A DNA stretch of 64,000 nt, taken from the NCBI RefSeq assembly GCF_003464595.1, contig NZ_QRZF01000006.1:327938-391937 (forward strand), in the 5' to 3' direction. The DNA comes from Bacteroides intestinalis (GTDB lineage: Bacteria > Bacteroidota > Bacteroidia > Bacteroidales > Bacteroidaceae). Below the pieces are notes generated by a model. It was given only the letters and a program-made list of their open reading frames with translations, searched no databases and was not told the DNA's origin. Positions 9,498 through 19,323 of this stretch are shown here, in pieces. Each line of letters starts with the position of its first letter. Positions within the stretch are counted from its first letter, which is position 1. Both the position numbers and the translations under genes were made by a program.

Positions 9498-10985
9498 ATG
9501 AGAAACTTGTTATGTGTAGCTGTTGTGTTGATGAGCAGCCTGTTCGCTGGCTGTACCTCCTCTGTATTTACGCCTACCGCCTCACCTAACCCGTGGGCGG
9601 ATGATTATTCTTCACTGTCTTCTATGGAGAATTATCAATCGTGGGGAACTTATAATGTACATGATCCGTCATGCCGGAAGATGGGTGAGTATTACTATAT
9701 GTATTCTACAGATGCAATATTCCGTGAAAACCGTAAAGAAGCGAAAGAGAAAGGAGTCCCTTTGGGGTTTATTCAGATGCGGCGTTCTAAAGATCTGGTG
9801 AATTGGGAATTCCTTGGCTGGGCGTTTCCTGAAATTCCGCAGGAAGCGGTAGAGTGGGTGCGTGCCCATGCTGATGGACATGGAGCGACAAATATATGGG
9901 CTCCCTATATTATTCCTTATAACAATAAGTATAGATTGTATTATTGCGTATCGGCTTTCGGGCGGAAGACATCCTATATCGGATTAGCAGAATCTGATTC
10001 GCCTGAAGGTCCTTGGACGTTGGCAGGTTGTGTTGTTAAAACAGACGATACGACAGCCATGAATGCCATTGACCCCAGTATCACTGTAGACCCTTCAAAT
10101 GGGAAGTGGTGGATGCACTACGGTTCGTTCTTTGGTGGTTTGTACTGCGTGGAATTGAATCCTGAAACCGGACTTCCTTTGGTAGAAGGAGATAGAGGAC
10201 ACTTGGTAGCTCGTCGTGCTAATTACAAGAAGGATAATCTGGAAGCACCTGAGATTATTTATAATCCTGAATTAAAAGAATATTTCCTGTTTGTTTCCTA
10301 TGATCCGCTGATGACGACTTACAATGTGCGTGTCGGACGTTCAGATAAAGCAGAAGGTCCTTTTATGGATTACTTTGGTAAGGAATTGAAAGATACTACC
10401 AATAACTTTCCGATACTAACGGCGCCTTACCGTTTCAAAAATCATCCGGGTTGGGCCGGAACAGCGCATTGTGCGGTGTTTACTTCAGACGATGGACAGT
10501 ATTTTATGGCTCATCAAGGTCGTTTGTCTCCACAGAATCAGATGATGGATCTTCATATACGTCAAGTGTTCTTTACGGAAGAGGGTTGGCCTGTAGTATC
10601 TCCTGAACGTTATGCAGGTAGTAAATCTCGAAAGTTCTCCGCTGCAGATTTAGCTGGTGAGTGGGAGATTATCCGTGTGCAGGAACCTTTGTATGAACGC
10701 CAGTTGGAAGCAGGACAAATATTGTGGGGTGAGGGTGAACTGCAAGATGAAGAATGGAACATGTCTCGTTTGTTACATTTGGAGAAAGATGGAAAACTGG
10801 GAGAGAATAAAGGAACCTGGGATTTTACAGATGCAAAGCAATCTCTGCGGTTGGCACTTGATGGAGAAGATATAAAAGACTTGATCGTATTTGCCGGACA
10901 TGATTGGGAAAATGAAACGGAAACAGTTCTCTTTACCGGTCTGGATAGCCGGGGACGTTCCGTCTGGGGGAAAAGGATTAAATAA
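9498..10985 (+). CDS. GH43 lipoprotein, probable endo-1,5-alpha-L-arabinanase
   Basis: Glycoside hydrolase family 43, 495 residues, a five-bladed propeller enzyme acting on arabinan at the cell surface. The lipobox is SLFAGC (Cys19). Expected acidic residues are visible: general base Asp56 (YNVHDPSC), pKa-tuning Asp192 (NAIDPSITVD) and likely general acid Glu249 (NLEAPEI). A C-terminal extension after about residue 375 (LAGEWEIIRV onward) resembles the lipocalin-like domain attached to some GH43 arabinanases. It is the first gene of an operon with GH51 and a second GH43 and has the shared operator upstream. Family is sure; endo-action on arabinan is inferred from the resemblance to BT0367, recalled from memory. 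Confidence 0.9.
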   Translation: MRNLLCVAVVLMSSLFAGCTSSVFTPTASPNPWADDYSSLSSMENYQSWGTYNVHDPSCRKMGEYYYMYSTDAIFRENRKEAKEKGVPLGFIQMRRSKDLVNWEFLGWAFPEIPQEAVEWVRAHADGHGATNIWAPYIIPYNNKYRLYYCVSAFGRKTSYIGLAESDSPEGPWTLAGCVVKTDDTTAMNAIDPSITVDPSNGKWWMHYGSFFGGLYCVELNPETGLPLVEGDRGHLVARRANYKKDNLEAPEIIYNPELKEYFLFVSYDPLMTTYNVRVGRSDKAEGPFMDYFGKELKDTTNNFPILTAPYRFKNHPGWAGTAHCAVFTSDDGQYFMAHQGRLSPQNQMMDLHIRQVFFTEEGWPVVSPERYAGSKSRKFSAADLAGEWEIIRVQEPLYERQLEAGQILWGEGELQDEEWNMSRLLHLEKDGKLGENKGTWDFTDAKQSLRLALDGEDIKDLIVFAGHDWENETETVLFTGLDSRGRSVWGKRIK

Positions 10986-11011
10986 TCAATTATAATTTTT
11001 ATTTTGAAACC

Positions 11012-12994
11012 ATGAAAAGATACACAGGATTATTGGCGGCGCTGGCTCTTACAGCAGGAGTGTCGCTTCAGGCACAAACCAATGAGTTTGTGATACAAAC
11101 CAAGAAATTAGGTGCAGAGATTCAGCCTACTATGTATGGACTGTTCTTTGAGGATATCAATTATGCTGCTGATGGTGGCTTATATGCTGAACTTGTAAAG
11201 AACCGTTCGTTTGAATTCCCACAGAATTTAATGGGATGGAAGACCTTTGGTAATGTTACTTTGCAGGATGATGGTCCTTTTGAAAGAAACCCTCACTATG
11301 TTCGTCTGTCTGATCCGGGACACCCGCATAAGCACACCGGACTTGACAATGAAGGCTTCTTCGGTATTGGCGTTAAAGCCGGTGAAGAGTATCGCTTTTC
11401 TGTATGGGCACGCTTGCCAAAAGGAGGGACGGCAGAAAAAATTCGTGTAGAGCTGGTGGATACCAAATCTATGGGCGAACATCATGCTTTTGCCACAGAA
11501 ACATTGACTATTGATTCGAAAGAATGGAAAAAATACCAAGTTGTTCTGAAGCCAGGCATTACAGATCCGAAGGCAACGCTTCGTATTTTCCTTGCTTCAA
11601 AAGGTACTGTTGATTTGGAGCACGTTTCTCTTTTCCCGGTTGATACCTGGAAAGGACACGAAAATGGTTTACGTAAAGATTTGGCACAGGCCTTAGCAGA
11701 TATCAAACCAGGTGTTTTCCGTTTCCCCGGCGGGTGTATCGTTGAAGGAACTGATTTGGCTACACGTTATGACTGGAAAAAATCAGTAGGTCCTGTAGAG
11801 AATCGTCCCCTGAATGAGAATCGTTGGGAATATACTTTCCCGCACCGTTTCTATCCCGATTATTTTCAGAGCTATGGATTAGGCTTCTTTGAATTTTTCC
11901 AACTTTCAGAAGAAATAGGAGCGGAGCCACTACCTGTATTAAGTTGTGGTCTTGCCTGTCAGTTTCAGAATTCAGATGCAGAGGCACATGTGGCCGTATG
12001 CGATTTGGATAGTTATGTTCAGGATGCTCTCGACCTGATAGAGTTTGCTAATGGAGATGTTACAACAAAGTGGGGAAAACTTCGTGCAGATATGGGACAC
12101 CCTGCACCGTTCAATCTGAAGTTTATTGGTATTGGTAACGAACAATGGGGACCGGAATATCCGGAACATCTCGAACCGTTTATCAAGGCTATTCGTAAAG
12201 CCTATCCGGATATCAAGATTATCGGAAGTTCAGGACCTGATTCTGAAGGAAAGCAGTTTGAATATTTGTGGCCGGAAATGAAGCGTCTGAAAGCGGATCT
12301 GGTGGATGAACATTTCTATCGTCCTGAGAACTGGTTCTTGAACCAGGGAACACGTTATGATAACTATGACCGTAAAGGGCCGAAAGTATTCGCCGGTGAA
12401 TATGCTTGTCATGGTAAAGGTAAGAAGTGGAACCATTTCAATGCTGCCTTGCTTGAAGCTGCTTTTATGACAGGATTGGAACGTAATGCCGATATTGTAC
12501 ACATGGCTACTTATGCTCCTCTGTTTGCTCATGTGGAAGGATGGCAATGGCGTCCGGATATGATCTGGTTTGATAATCTGAACTCGGTACGTACTGTAAG
12601 TTACTATGTTCAGCAACTCTACGGACACCATAAAGGCACCAACGTACTTCCCCTTACTATGGATAAAAAGCCTGTAGCAGGAACTGAGGGACAGAATGGT
12701 TTGTTTGCAAGTGCTGTTTATGATAAGGATAAAAAAGAGATTATAGTGAAAGTAGCCAATACTTCCGATAAAGCTCAGCCCTTATCATTGAAGTTTGAAG
12801 GATTGAAGAAGCAAGATGTATTGTCTGGCGGTCGTTGTATGAAGCTTCGTTCTGCTGATCCCAATAAAGATAATACGATTGAACAGCCATCTGCTATCCA
12901 GCCCCAGGAAAGTCCGGTTTCTATCGACGGACAGGTGCTGAATGTAGAGCTAGAACCCAATACATTTGCTGTCTACATTTTTAAGAAAGGATGA
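11012..12994 (+). CDS. GH51 alpha-L-arabinofuranosidase
   Basis: Removes terminal alpha-L-arabinofuranose from arabinan and arabino-oligosaccharides by a retaining mechanism. There are 660 residues with a Sec signal ending GVSLQAQ. A CBM4_9-like beta-sandwich spans about residues 75-210, inserted after the N-terminal strand (GLFFEDINYAADGGLYAE). The catalytic barrel has acid/base Glu377 (GIGNEQWGPEY) and nucleophile Glu463 (FAGEYACHG). A C-terminal beta domain follows. It lies 26 bp after the first GH43, and its stop overlaps the start of the next GH43 (ATGA), so translation is coupled. A periplasmic place is likely since there is no lipobox. Confidence 0.95.
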   Translation: MKRYTGLLAALALTAGVSLQAQTNEFVIQTKKLGAEIQPTMYGLFFEDINYAADGGLYAELVKNRSFEFPQNLMGWKTFGNVTLQDDGPFERNPHYVRLSDPGHPHKHTGLDNEGFFGIGVKAGEEYRFSVWARLPKGGTAEKIRVELVDTKSMGEHHAFATETLTIDSKEWKKYQVVLKPGITDPKATLRIFLASKGTVDLEHVSLFPVDTWKGHENGLRKDLAQALADIKPGVFRFPGGCIVEGTDLATRYDWKKSVGPVENRPLNENRWEYTFPHRFYPDYFQSYGLGFFEFFQLSEEIGAEPLPVLSCGLACQFQNSDAEAHVAVCDLDSYVQDALDLIEFANGDVTTKWGKLRADMGHPAPFNLKFIGIGNEQWGPEYPEHLEPFIKAIRKAYPDIKIIGSSGPDSEGKQFEYLWPEMKRLKADLVDEHFYRPENWFLNQGTRYDNYDRKGPKVFAGEYACHGKGKKWNHFNAALLEAAFMTGLERNADIVHMATYAPLFAHVEGWQWRPDMIWFDNLNSVRTVSYYVQQLYGHHKGTNVLPLTMDKKPVAGTEGQNGLFASAVYDKDKKEIIVKVANTSDKAQPLSLKFEGLKKQDVLSGGRCMKLRSADPNKDNTIEQPSAIQPQESPVSIDGQVLNVELEPNTFAVYIFKKG

Positions 12995-13980
12995 AATTGA
13001 TGAATAAAGTTAGGTTAGATAAGGTTAGATTTTTGGTTGTTTCTTTTGTACTGGTAGCCTCACAAGGGCTATCAGCACAAAAAGATACCACTTTTGTAGC
13101 GAAAGGAAATCCGATTATCAAATATAAATATACAGCTGATCCGGGTGCGATGGTATATGACGGCAGAGTGTATATCTATGCCGGACATGATGAATGTCCT
13201 CCACCAGCTGAACATTATCTTCTGAATGAGTGGTGTGTTTTTTCTTCAGCTGATATGAAGACATGGACTGAACATCCTGTACCTCTGAAAGCCAAAGATT
13301 TCTCTTGGGCAAAGGGAGAAGCATGGGCAAGTCAGGTTATCGAACGTGATGGTAAATTCTATTGGTACGTTACTGTGGAGCATAATGCCATTCCCGGAAA
13401 GTCTATCGGTGTGGCTGTTTCCGACTCTCCGTTAGGTCCTTTTGTCGATGCACGTGGCTCTGCTCTGATTACCAATGATATGACAGTAGAACGCACTAAA
13501 ATCTACTGGGATGACATTGATCCGACAGTCTTTATTGATGATGACGGACAGGCGTATCTGTATTGGGGAAATACTCAGTGCTATTATGCCAAACTGAAAA
13601 ATAATATGATTGAGTTGGATGGTCCGATTGTTCATGTGGTTCTACCTCGTTTTACGGAGGCTCCCTGGATACATAAACGTGGTGATTGGTATTATCTCTC
13701 TTATGCGTCTGAATTTCCCGAGAAGATTTGCTATGCAATGAGCCGGAGTATCACAGGACCTTGGGAATATAAAGGTATCCTGAATGAAATAGCTGGTAAT
13801 TCCAATACCAACCATCAGGCGATTATTGAGTTCAAAGGTGACTGGTACTTTATTTATCACAATGGAGGTATTAATCCGACAGGTGGAAGCTATAGACGTT
13901 CTGTATGCATAGATCGTTTGTATTACAATGAAGATGGAACCATGAAGCGGATTCAGATGACAACAGAAGGAGTGCAATAG
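12991..13980 (+). CDS. GH43 glycosidase, probable exo-acting arabinofuranosidase
   Basis: Compact GH43 enzyme of 329 residues with a signal peptide ending GLSAQ and no lipobox, so probably periplasmic. General base Asp50 sits in YTADPGAMV; a second acid in WDDIDPTVFID and a Glu in FTEAPWIHKRGDW fit the other two catalytic positions. The start overlaps the GH51 stop by four bases. An alternative start is the second Met, 9 bp in (ATGAATAAAG). Last gene of the arabinan operon, followed by a strong bidirectional hairpin. Specificity (arabinan side chains or oligosaccharides rather than xylan) is inferred from the operon; GH43 members of this size also include xylosidases. Confidence 0.9.
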   Translation: MKLMNKVRLDKVRFLVVSFVLVASQGLSAQKDTTFVAKGNPIIKYKYTADPGAMVYDGRVYIYAGHDECPPPAEHYLLNEWCVFSSADMKTWTEHPVPLKAKDFSWAKGEAWASQVIERDGKFYWYVTVEHNAIPGKSIGVAVSDSPLGPFVDARGSALITNDMTVERTKIYWDDIDPTVFIDDDGQAYLYWGNTQCYYAKLKNNMIELDGPIVHVVLPRFTEAPWIHKRGDWYYLSYASEFPEKICYAMSRSITGPWEYKGILNEIAGNSNTNHQAIIEFKGDWYFIYHNGGINPTGGSYRRSVCIDRLYYNEDGTMKRIQMTTEGVQ

Positions 13981-14052
13981 GTTTAGATATTAGAATATAC
14001 TGAAGGTTAGATTAGGTTAGTTGATTAGTTTATTTGAAAAGGCTAAAAAGAT

Positions 14053-14085
14053 AAGGGCGTCTCCCCGTGATGGGAAGACGCCCTT
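14053..14085. terminator. Bidirectional terminator between the arabinan operon and galK
   Basis: Arms AAGGGCGTCT and AGACGCCCTT enclose a short C-rich/G-rich loop, with A-rich sequence on the left and T-rich on the right. It lies between the convergent GH43 (plus) and galK (minus) genes and can serve both. Confidence 0.8.
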
Positions 14086-14107
14086 TTAGGATTGGGTTGT
14101 TTTAGTT

Positions 14108-15262
14108 TTAAACTAATCTGCGAGCACCGTCACTGATAACTACATCATAAACTTTAGGGCTTCTGCCAAACTTCTCTTTGAACTTATCTTTAGCATTCTG
14201 GATGAATGTATCATACAACTCATCTTTCACCAAGTTGATAGTACAGCCACCGAAGCCACCGCCCATAACGCGTGAACCTGTTACACCGCAGTCAAATGCA
14301 AGATCATTCAGGAAATCGAGCTCTTCACAGCTTACTTCGTAAAGTTTGCTCATACCATGATGGGTTTCATACATCTTCTGACCTACAGTTTCGTAATCAG
14401 CTCTTTCCAAAGCATCACAAACGTCAAGTACGCGTTGAATTTCTTCAATGACATATTCTGCACGCATGAAGTCTTCTTCGCTGATTTCAGCTTTTGACTC
14501 TTGCAGCATGTCCATGGTACAATCGCGCAGGAACTCTACATGCGGATGTTTCTTCTGGATAGCAGCAACAGCAGCTTCGCAACTTTGACGACGCTTATTG
14601 TATGCTGAAGAAGCCAATTCATGCTTAACTACAGAGTCTACCAATACCAAACGATAACCTTTCGGATCGAACGGGAAATATTGATACTCCAGTGAACGAC
14701 AGTCCAGACGGATAAGGCTGCCTTGTTTGCCAAATACAGAAGCAAACTGGTCCATAATACCGCAGTTTACACCGCAATAGTTATGTTCAGTTGCCTGACC
14801 TACTTTAGCCAGTTCAAACTTGTCTATCTTGTTGTCACCGAACAGATCGTTTAATGCATACGCATATGTACTTTCCAAAGCGGCAGATGAAGACATACCT
14901 GCACCCAAAGGCACATCACCGGAGAAAGCTGTATCGAAGCCCTTTACATCAACGCCACGCTTAATCATCTCACGGCATACACCGAAGATATATCTTGCCC
15001 AGCTTGCACGGGGAGCATCTTCTTCTTTCAAACCGAACTCTACATAATCCTTCAAGTCGATGGAATAAGCTCGTACAATGTCAGTACCATTCGGTTTAAT
15101 TTCAGCAATCATGCCTTTGTCGATTGCTCCGGGGAATACAAAACCACCGTTATAGTCTGTATGCTCACCAATGAGGTTGATGCGTCCCGGAGAAGCGTAA
15201 ACTGCTCCTGTTGTTCCGTCAAAATGCTTGATGAAACGGCTTCTTACGTGTTCTATATCCAT
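14108..15262 (-). CDS. galK: Galactokinase
   Basis: Cytoplasmic GHMP kinase, 384 residues, making galactose 1-phosphate from galactose and ATP (Leloir pathway). All three GHMP signatures are present: the substrate motif GRINLIGEHTDYNGG near the N-terminus, the phosphate-binding loop LGAGMSSSAALE in the first third, and GSRVMGGGFGGC near the C-terminus. It is last in the minus-strand operon galM-gluP-galK, 54 bp after gluP. Length is normal for GalK. Confidence 0.97.
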   Translation of the reverse strand: MDIEHVRSRFIKHFDGTTGAVYASPGRINLIGEHTDYNGGFVFPGAIDKGMIAEIKPNGTDIVRAYSIDLKDYVEFGLKEEDAPRASWARYIFGVCREMIKRGVDVKGFDTAFSGDVPLGAGMSSSAALESTYAYALNDLFGDNKIDKFELAKVGQATEHNYCGVNCGIMDQFASVFGKQGSLIRLDCRSLEYQYFPFDPKGYRLVLVDSVVKHELASSAYNKRRQSCEAAVAAIQKKHPHVEFLRDCTMDMLQESKAEISEEDFMRAEYVIEEIQRVLDVCDALERADYETVGQKMYETHHGMSKLYEVSCEELDFLNDLAFDCGVTGSRVMGGGFGGCTINLVKDELYDTFIQNAKDKFKEKFGRSPKVYDVVISDGARRLV

Positions 15263-15316
15263 AATCTTTTCAAATTTATAAGTGAATAAATTAATTACCT
15301 ATACCTTCTTATTGCG

Positions 15317-16660
15317 TTAATCCTCTACTGGGATATCTTTATTTACATTTTTGCAACCTACCAGGCCGTAGAATAGCAGATAAGCAAGAGCTGCGATAAT
15401 CAACCAGTAGCTGGCCATATAACCTACAGAGTCAGAGATGCTTTGTTGGATCAAAGGTAATACACCACCACCAACAACCATCATCATGAAGATACCGGAT
15501 GCTTGTGCTGTATATTTTCCTAATCCTTCTACTGCAAGGTTGAAAATACCACCCCACATTACAGAAGTACAAAGACCGCAAAGTACAAGGAACAATGCGC
15601 TGACGGGTACTTGTGCCATCATAAATCCTTCACCTACAGTGTAACCGGGCATTGAAACTGTTACATCTTTCGGAGTGAAGATAGCAATCAATACAAAAAC
15701 AATAGCGGTAGCAGATACAACGATTAACTGTGTACGGCTGGAAACCTTACCGCTGATAGCGCTACTTGCAGTACGTCCTACAAGCATCAGCAACCAGTAG
15801 ATAGCAGCAATAGCACCACCGATAGCAGCACCGTTCATCATAATTCCGGCACCCTTATCGCTTGCGTCGGCAAGATAGAAGTTCAATGTACCCGGAATAC
15901 CGATTTCGATACCTACATAAATGAAAATACCAACTACACCCAGTACAGTGTGACGGAAGCTCCATGGGCTGTGAGAGAATTTCTCTTTCTTCGCTCCACT
16001 TTTCTGAAGGTGTGGCTCAGGGATAGCTACAAATGAAATGATAATAAATGCGGCTACGAATACACCCATAGCAACAAAAAGAAGAGGAGCAACATCCGAC
16101 ATAGCAGTCTTGGAAGTTACCGTACCGATCAAAGCACCTACGAAAAGCGGAGTCAATGTACCGGACAAAGAATTAAGGGCTCCACCTGTTTGAATCAACT
16201 GGTTACCTTTGTTACCACCACCACCAAGGAGGTTCAACATCGGGTTCACCACTGTGTTAAGCATACAAACGCAGAAACCGCAGATGAATGCACCAAGCAG
16301 ATAAATAACGAAATTTAATTTGATTGCATATTCACCGAATGCGAAAACTTCGGCATTTGCTCCGAATAAGCTGGAAAGGTATTGCGTGAACAAACCGAGG
16401 AAACCTACTGCCATTGCAATCAATGCTGTCTTCTTGTAACCGATCTTAACGAGCATGTTACCGGCAGGAATTCCCATAAACAGATATGCCAGGAAGTTCA
16501 TCATATTTCCCATCATACCTAAAGTATTCGAACCCGCATATTCGTTTCTCCAAATCGTACCGAACGGTGCGGCAAGATTTGTAACGAAGGAAATCATCGC
16601 AAAAATGAAGAACATGGTAATGATAGCGACAAGATTACCGTTCTGTTTTTGTTGTGTCAT
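15317..16660 (-). CDS. gluP: Glucose/galactose:H+ symporter, FHS family MFS transporter
   Basis: Inner-membrane major facilitator of 447 residues in the fucose-galactose-glucose:H+ symporter family. About 12 hydrophobic segments are visible; typical family stretches are FMGIPAGNMLVKIGYKK in the first loop, NPMLNLLGGGGNKGNQL in the middle and MWGGIFNLAVEGLGKYT near the C-terminus. It sits between galM and galK (46 and 54 bp gaps), which points to galactose, possibly glucose, uptake from the periplasm. In Bacteroides the same gene order occurs downstream of the arabinan PUL (from memory). Confidence 0.93.
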   Translation of the reverse strand: MTQQKQNGNLVAIITMFFIFAMISFVTNLAAPFGTIWRNEYAGSNTLGMMGNMMNFLAYLFMGIPAGNMLVKIGYKKTALIAMAVGFLGLFTQYLSSLFGANAEVFAFGEYAIKLNFVIYLLGAFICGFCVCMLNTVVNPMLNLLGGGGNKGNQLIQTGGALNSLSGTLTPLFVGALIGTVTSKTAMSDVAPLLFVAMGVFVAAFIIISFVAIPEPHLQKSGAKKEKFSHSPWSFRHTVLGVVGIFIYVGIEIGIPGTLNFYLADASDKGAGIMMNGAAIGGAIAAIYWLLMLVGRTASSAISGKVSSRTQLIVVSATAIVFVLIAIFTPKDVTVSMPGYTVGEGFMMAQVPVSALFLVLCGLCTSVMWGGIFNLAVEGLGKYTAQASGIFMMMVVGGGVLPLIQQSISDSVGYMASYWLIIAALAYLLFYGLVGCKNVNKDIPVED

Positions 16661-16705
16661 GGTTTTTAATTAATTAAATTAGTTATAAAATTAGGTTAGT
16701 TATAT

Positions 16706-17809
16706 TCATTCTTGTACACCGAACTTGTAAATAGTTACTTGTTGGTATTCATCGCCCGGGAGCAATACGGCCGATGGGAAATGTGGTTTGTTAGGTGTGT
16801 CGGGGAAACATTGGGCTTCAAAACAAACTGCACTGCGTGCCGGGAAAGTAGCTCCGTGAGCACCGGTAAATCCGCCCAACCAGTTTCCTGTATAAAGTTG
16901 TACTCCGTTCTCTGTGGTATATACTTCCATTGTACGTCCGCTTTCCGGTTCCGTATAAGTAGCGGCAAGGCTTAATTCGCCACTCTCGGTTTTATTCAGT
17001 ACATAACAATGATCATAGCCTGCGCCATTTATCAATTGCTGGAATTTATCATCAATGCGTTCACCGATAGTGTGCGGCGTACGAAAATCCATAGGAGTAC
17101 CTTCTACTTTCAGGACTTCTCCTGTAGGAATAGATACTTCGTCAATGGGAGTATAAAAATCAGCGTTGATAGTAATGGTGTGGTTCAGAACCGTAGGGGT
17201 GGGATTGGCAATTCCTGCCAGATTAAAGAAGCCGTGATTGGTGAGATTGACAACTGTTGCTTTGTCGGTAGTGGCCCGGTATTCGATAACCAGTGCATTG
17301 GTTTCATCTTCCAGGCGGTAGGTCATTTCTATTTCCAGATTGCCGGGGAAGCCCTCTTCACCATCTGCAGATGTATAGTTGAATACAACAGTTGTCGGAT
17401 CCGGTTGGACTGCATCCCATACTCTGGCGTGGAAACCTGTGGGTCCGCCGTGCAGAGAATTAGGTCCGTTATTGATCGTCAAATTGTGCTCTTCGCCATA
17501 CAGAGTGAACTTTCCTTTGGCTATACGGTTACCGTAGCGTCCGATGGTAGTGTTGAGGAAAGGTTCGGGACTATTGACTACATGATCTATACTGTCATGT
17601 CCCAGAACTACATTAGCATACTTCCCGTTCTTGTCGGGGACCATAATGGAAAGGATAGCGCATCCGTAGTTAGTTACTGCAACTTCCATTCCCTGAGCAT
17701 TTTTAAGAATAAATAAATCAGTCTTTTTGTTATTTATATCTTTTTGAAAGTCTTCCTTGTTTAAACCAGACAAGTTACTTCCTGTTGACACGGTGTTTAT
17801 CATATCCAT
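16706..17809 (-). CDS. galM: Aldose 1-epimerase (mutarotase)
   Basis: Interconverts alpha and beta anomers of galactose/glucose, feeding GalK. Family motifs: NYGCAILSIMVPD, TIGRYGNRIAKGKF, the catalytic His region NNGPNSLHGGPTGFHARVW, VNLTNHGFFNLAG, and the C-terminal FEAQCFPDTPN with the catalytic Glu nearby. I place the start at ATG 17809 (MDMINTVS), giving 367 residues. The frame stays open upstream to 17887, but those 26 residues (MFFTFQDKPL onward) match nothing in the family and would push the start toward the manA promoter area. ATG 17803 is also possible. No signal peptide, so cytoplasmic. First gene of the galM-gluP-galK operon. Confidence 0.93.
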   Translation of the reverse strand: MDMINTVSTGSNLSGLNKEDFQKDINNKKTDLFILKNAQGMEVAVTNYGCAILSIMVPDKNGKYANVVLGHDSIDHVVNSPEPFLNTTIGRYGNRIAKGKFTLYGEEHNLTINNGPNSLHGGPTGFHARVWDAVQPDPTTVVFNYTSADGEEGFPGNLEIEMTYRLEDETNALVIEYRATTDKATVVNLTNHGFFNLAGIANPTPTVLNHTITINADFYTPIDEVSIPTGEVLKVEGTPMDFRTPHTIGERIDDKFQQLINGAGYDHCYVLNKTESGELSLAATYTEPESGRTMEVYTTENGVQLYTGNWLGGFTGAHGATFPARSAVCFEAQCFPDTPNKPHFPSAVLLPGDEYQQVTIYKFGVQE

Positions 17810-17928
17810 GGTATAATTTAAATTTCTTGCAAATAAAAAGAAATTCTTCCGTACTCCCAAGGGTTTATCTTGAAATGTGAAGAACATTTTAGGAAAGTTT
17901 AGCGTTTAACATTTACGAGGCGAATTGA

Positions 17929-17936
17929 TATTTTTG
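17929..17936 (+). promoter_or_regulatory. Probable -7 box of manA
   Basis: TATTTTTG fits the Bacteroides consensus TAnnTTTG and lies 65 bp upstream of the manA ATG. A TTTA at 17905-17908 could serve as a weak -33 element 20 bp upstream. No convincing -7 box was found for the divergent galM gene in the same gap. Confidence 0.45.
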
Positions 17937-18001
17937 TAAGTTTGTCGCGTTAATCTAAAAAAATGTAACATTTTTATTTAAAGCTCTAACAAAAACTACG
18001 A

Positions 18002-18976
18002 ATGTATCCTTTGAAATTTGAGCCTATTCTGAAGCAGACGCTTTGGGGAGGCGACAAGATTATTGCTTTTAAGCAATTGAATGAAACGCTATCCGGAGTA
18101 GGCGAAAGCTGGGAAATCTCAGCTGTAGAAGACAATGAGTCTGTTGTTGCCAATGGCCCTGACAAAGGCCTTACACTCCCGGAGATGGTGGGAAAATACC
18201 GTCATGAACTTGTCGGTGAAGTGAATTACTCTCGTTTTGGCACAAAGTTTCCCTTGTTAATAAAGTTCATAGATGCCAGATTGGATTTGTCTATTCAGGT
18301 ACATCCGGGAGATGAACTGGCTAGAAAGCGCCATAATTCTTTTGGTAAGAATGAAATGTGGTATGTGGTGTCTGCAGATAAGGGGGCAAAGTTGATTTCC
18401 GGTTTCTCCGAGCAGATTACTGCGAAAGAATACAAGGAAAGAGTTTATAACGGAACTTTTGCTGAAGTGCTGCAAACGTGTGATGTGAAACCAGGGGATG
18501 TATTCTATGTGCCTGCCGGTCGTGTACATGGTATTGGTGCCGGTGCTTTCGTGGCTGAAATTCAGCAGACTTCGGATATCACTTATCGTATTTTCGATTA
18601 CAACCGGAAAGACGCAGAAGGTAAATCTCGTGAGTTACACACTACTCAGGCCATCGAAGCCATTAATTTTGCCGATGTACAAGATGATTTCCGTACTGAA
18701 TACGATCACTTGAAGAACGAACCGGTAGAATTGGTTGCCAGTCCTTACTTCACTACTTCCATCTATGATATGACGGAGGAAATTACGTGTGACTATTCTG
18801 AATTGGATTCATTTGTGATTTTCATTTGTGTAGAAGGTGCATGCCACATCACAGACGACAGCCAGAATGAAATTACTGTTCGTGCAGGTGAAACGGTGTT
18901 ACTGCCTGCTGTTGTACAGGAAGTGACAATTGTTCCGGAAGAAGGTGGCGTGAAGTTGCTTGAAACGTATCTGTAA
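18002..18976 (+). CDS. manA: Mannose-6-phosphate isomerase, class I
   Basis: Cytoplasmic zinc enzyme of 324 residues interconverting mannose 6-phosphate and fructose 6-phosphate. Cupin-type metal ligands are visible in LSIQVHPGDELA, FGKNEMWYVV and VPAGRVHGIGAG, and the family start KFEPILKQTLWGG is present. It is the short (about 320-residue) type I form common in Firmicutes and Bacteroidetes. Divergent from galM and followed by a strong terminator; single-gene unit. Confidence 0.93.
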   Translation: MYPLKFEPILKQTLWGGDKIIAFKQLNETLSGVGESWEISAVEDNESVVANGPDKGLTLPEMVGKYRHELVGEVNYSRFGTKFPLLIKFIDARLDLSIQVHPGDELARKRHNSFGKNEMWYVVSADKGAKLISGFSEQITAKEYKERVYNGTFAEVLQTCDVKPGDVFYVPAGRVHGIGAGAFVAEIQQTSDITYRIFDYNRKDAEGKSRELHTTQAIEAINFADVQDDFRTEYDHLKNEPVELVASPYFTTSIYDMTEEITCDYSELDSFVIFICVEGACHITDDSQNEITVRAGETVLLPAVVQEVTIVPEEGGVKLLETYL

Positions 18977-18990
18977 TCTTAGAATTAAAT

Positions 18991-19036
18991 TAAAACAAAA
19001 AAACTGCACCTTACAAAGTGCAGTTTTTTTGTTTTA
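18991..19036. terminator. Bidirectional rho-independent terminator after manA
   Basis: Perfect 19-bp inverted repeat (18991-19009 with 19018-19036). The core is CTGCAC/GTGCAG flanked by A-runs on the left and T-runs on the right, with an 8-nt loop. It serves manA (plus) and the convergent minus-strand envelope operon. Confidence 0.85.
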
Positions 19037-19044
19037 ATATCTGT

Positions 19045-19323
19045 TTATCTTTTGGCAGAAAACATCCTTCTGACCTTTCTCATTAGTTTTACTCCTAACA
19101 TCAATCCGTCGAAAACAGCCATGCCCGTATTAAAGGCACGCATGATGGCATTACCTTTGTCGGCGGCAGGTGCAAGCGGAGCAAATAATTCTCTTGCCGT
19201 ATCCGTCATGATTTCTTTCTGTGCATGTATTTTCTTCCGTAATTCTTTTTTCTGTAGTGCAATACTTTCCAGAGTCATGGAAGAAGTATCAGGCATATTA
19301 TTCATGATGGTATCATTTTTCAT
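19045..19323 (-). CDS. Small conserved-looking protein of the YtxH/holin-like operon
   Basis: Protein of 92 residues beginning MKNDTIMNN; I choose ATG 19323. An in-frame ATG at 19350 would overlap the upstream gene by 38 bp and adds a poor leader. The middle is basic and helical (QKKELRKKIHAQKEIM), followed by a Gly/Met-rich weakly hydrophobic helix (GMAVFDGLMLGVKLM) and a basic tail. It overlaps the end of the holin-like gene by 11 bp, so it is the third gene of one operon. Function unknown; it may be a membrane-associated partner of the two upstream products. Confidence 0.75.
   Translation of the reverse strand: MKNDTIMNNMPDTSSMTLESIALQKKELRKKIHAQKEIMTDTARELFAPLAPAADKGNAIMRAFNTGMAVFDGLMLGVKLMRKVRRMFSAKR

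Noticed and set aside
17810..17887. N-terminal extension of galM
   Set aside because: The extra 26 residues do not resemble the family; start set at 17809.
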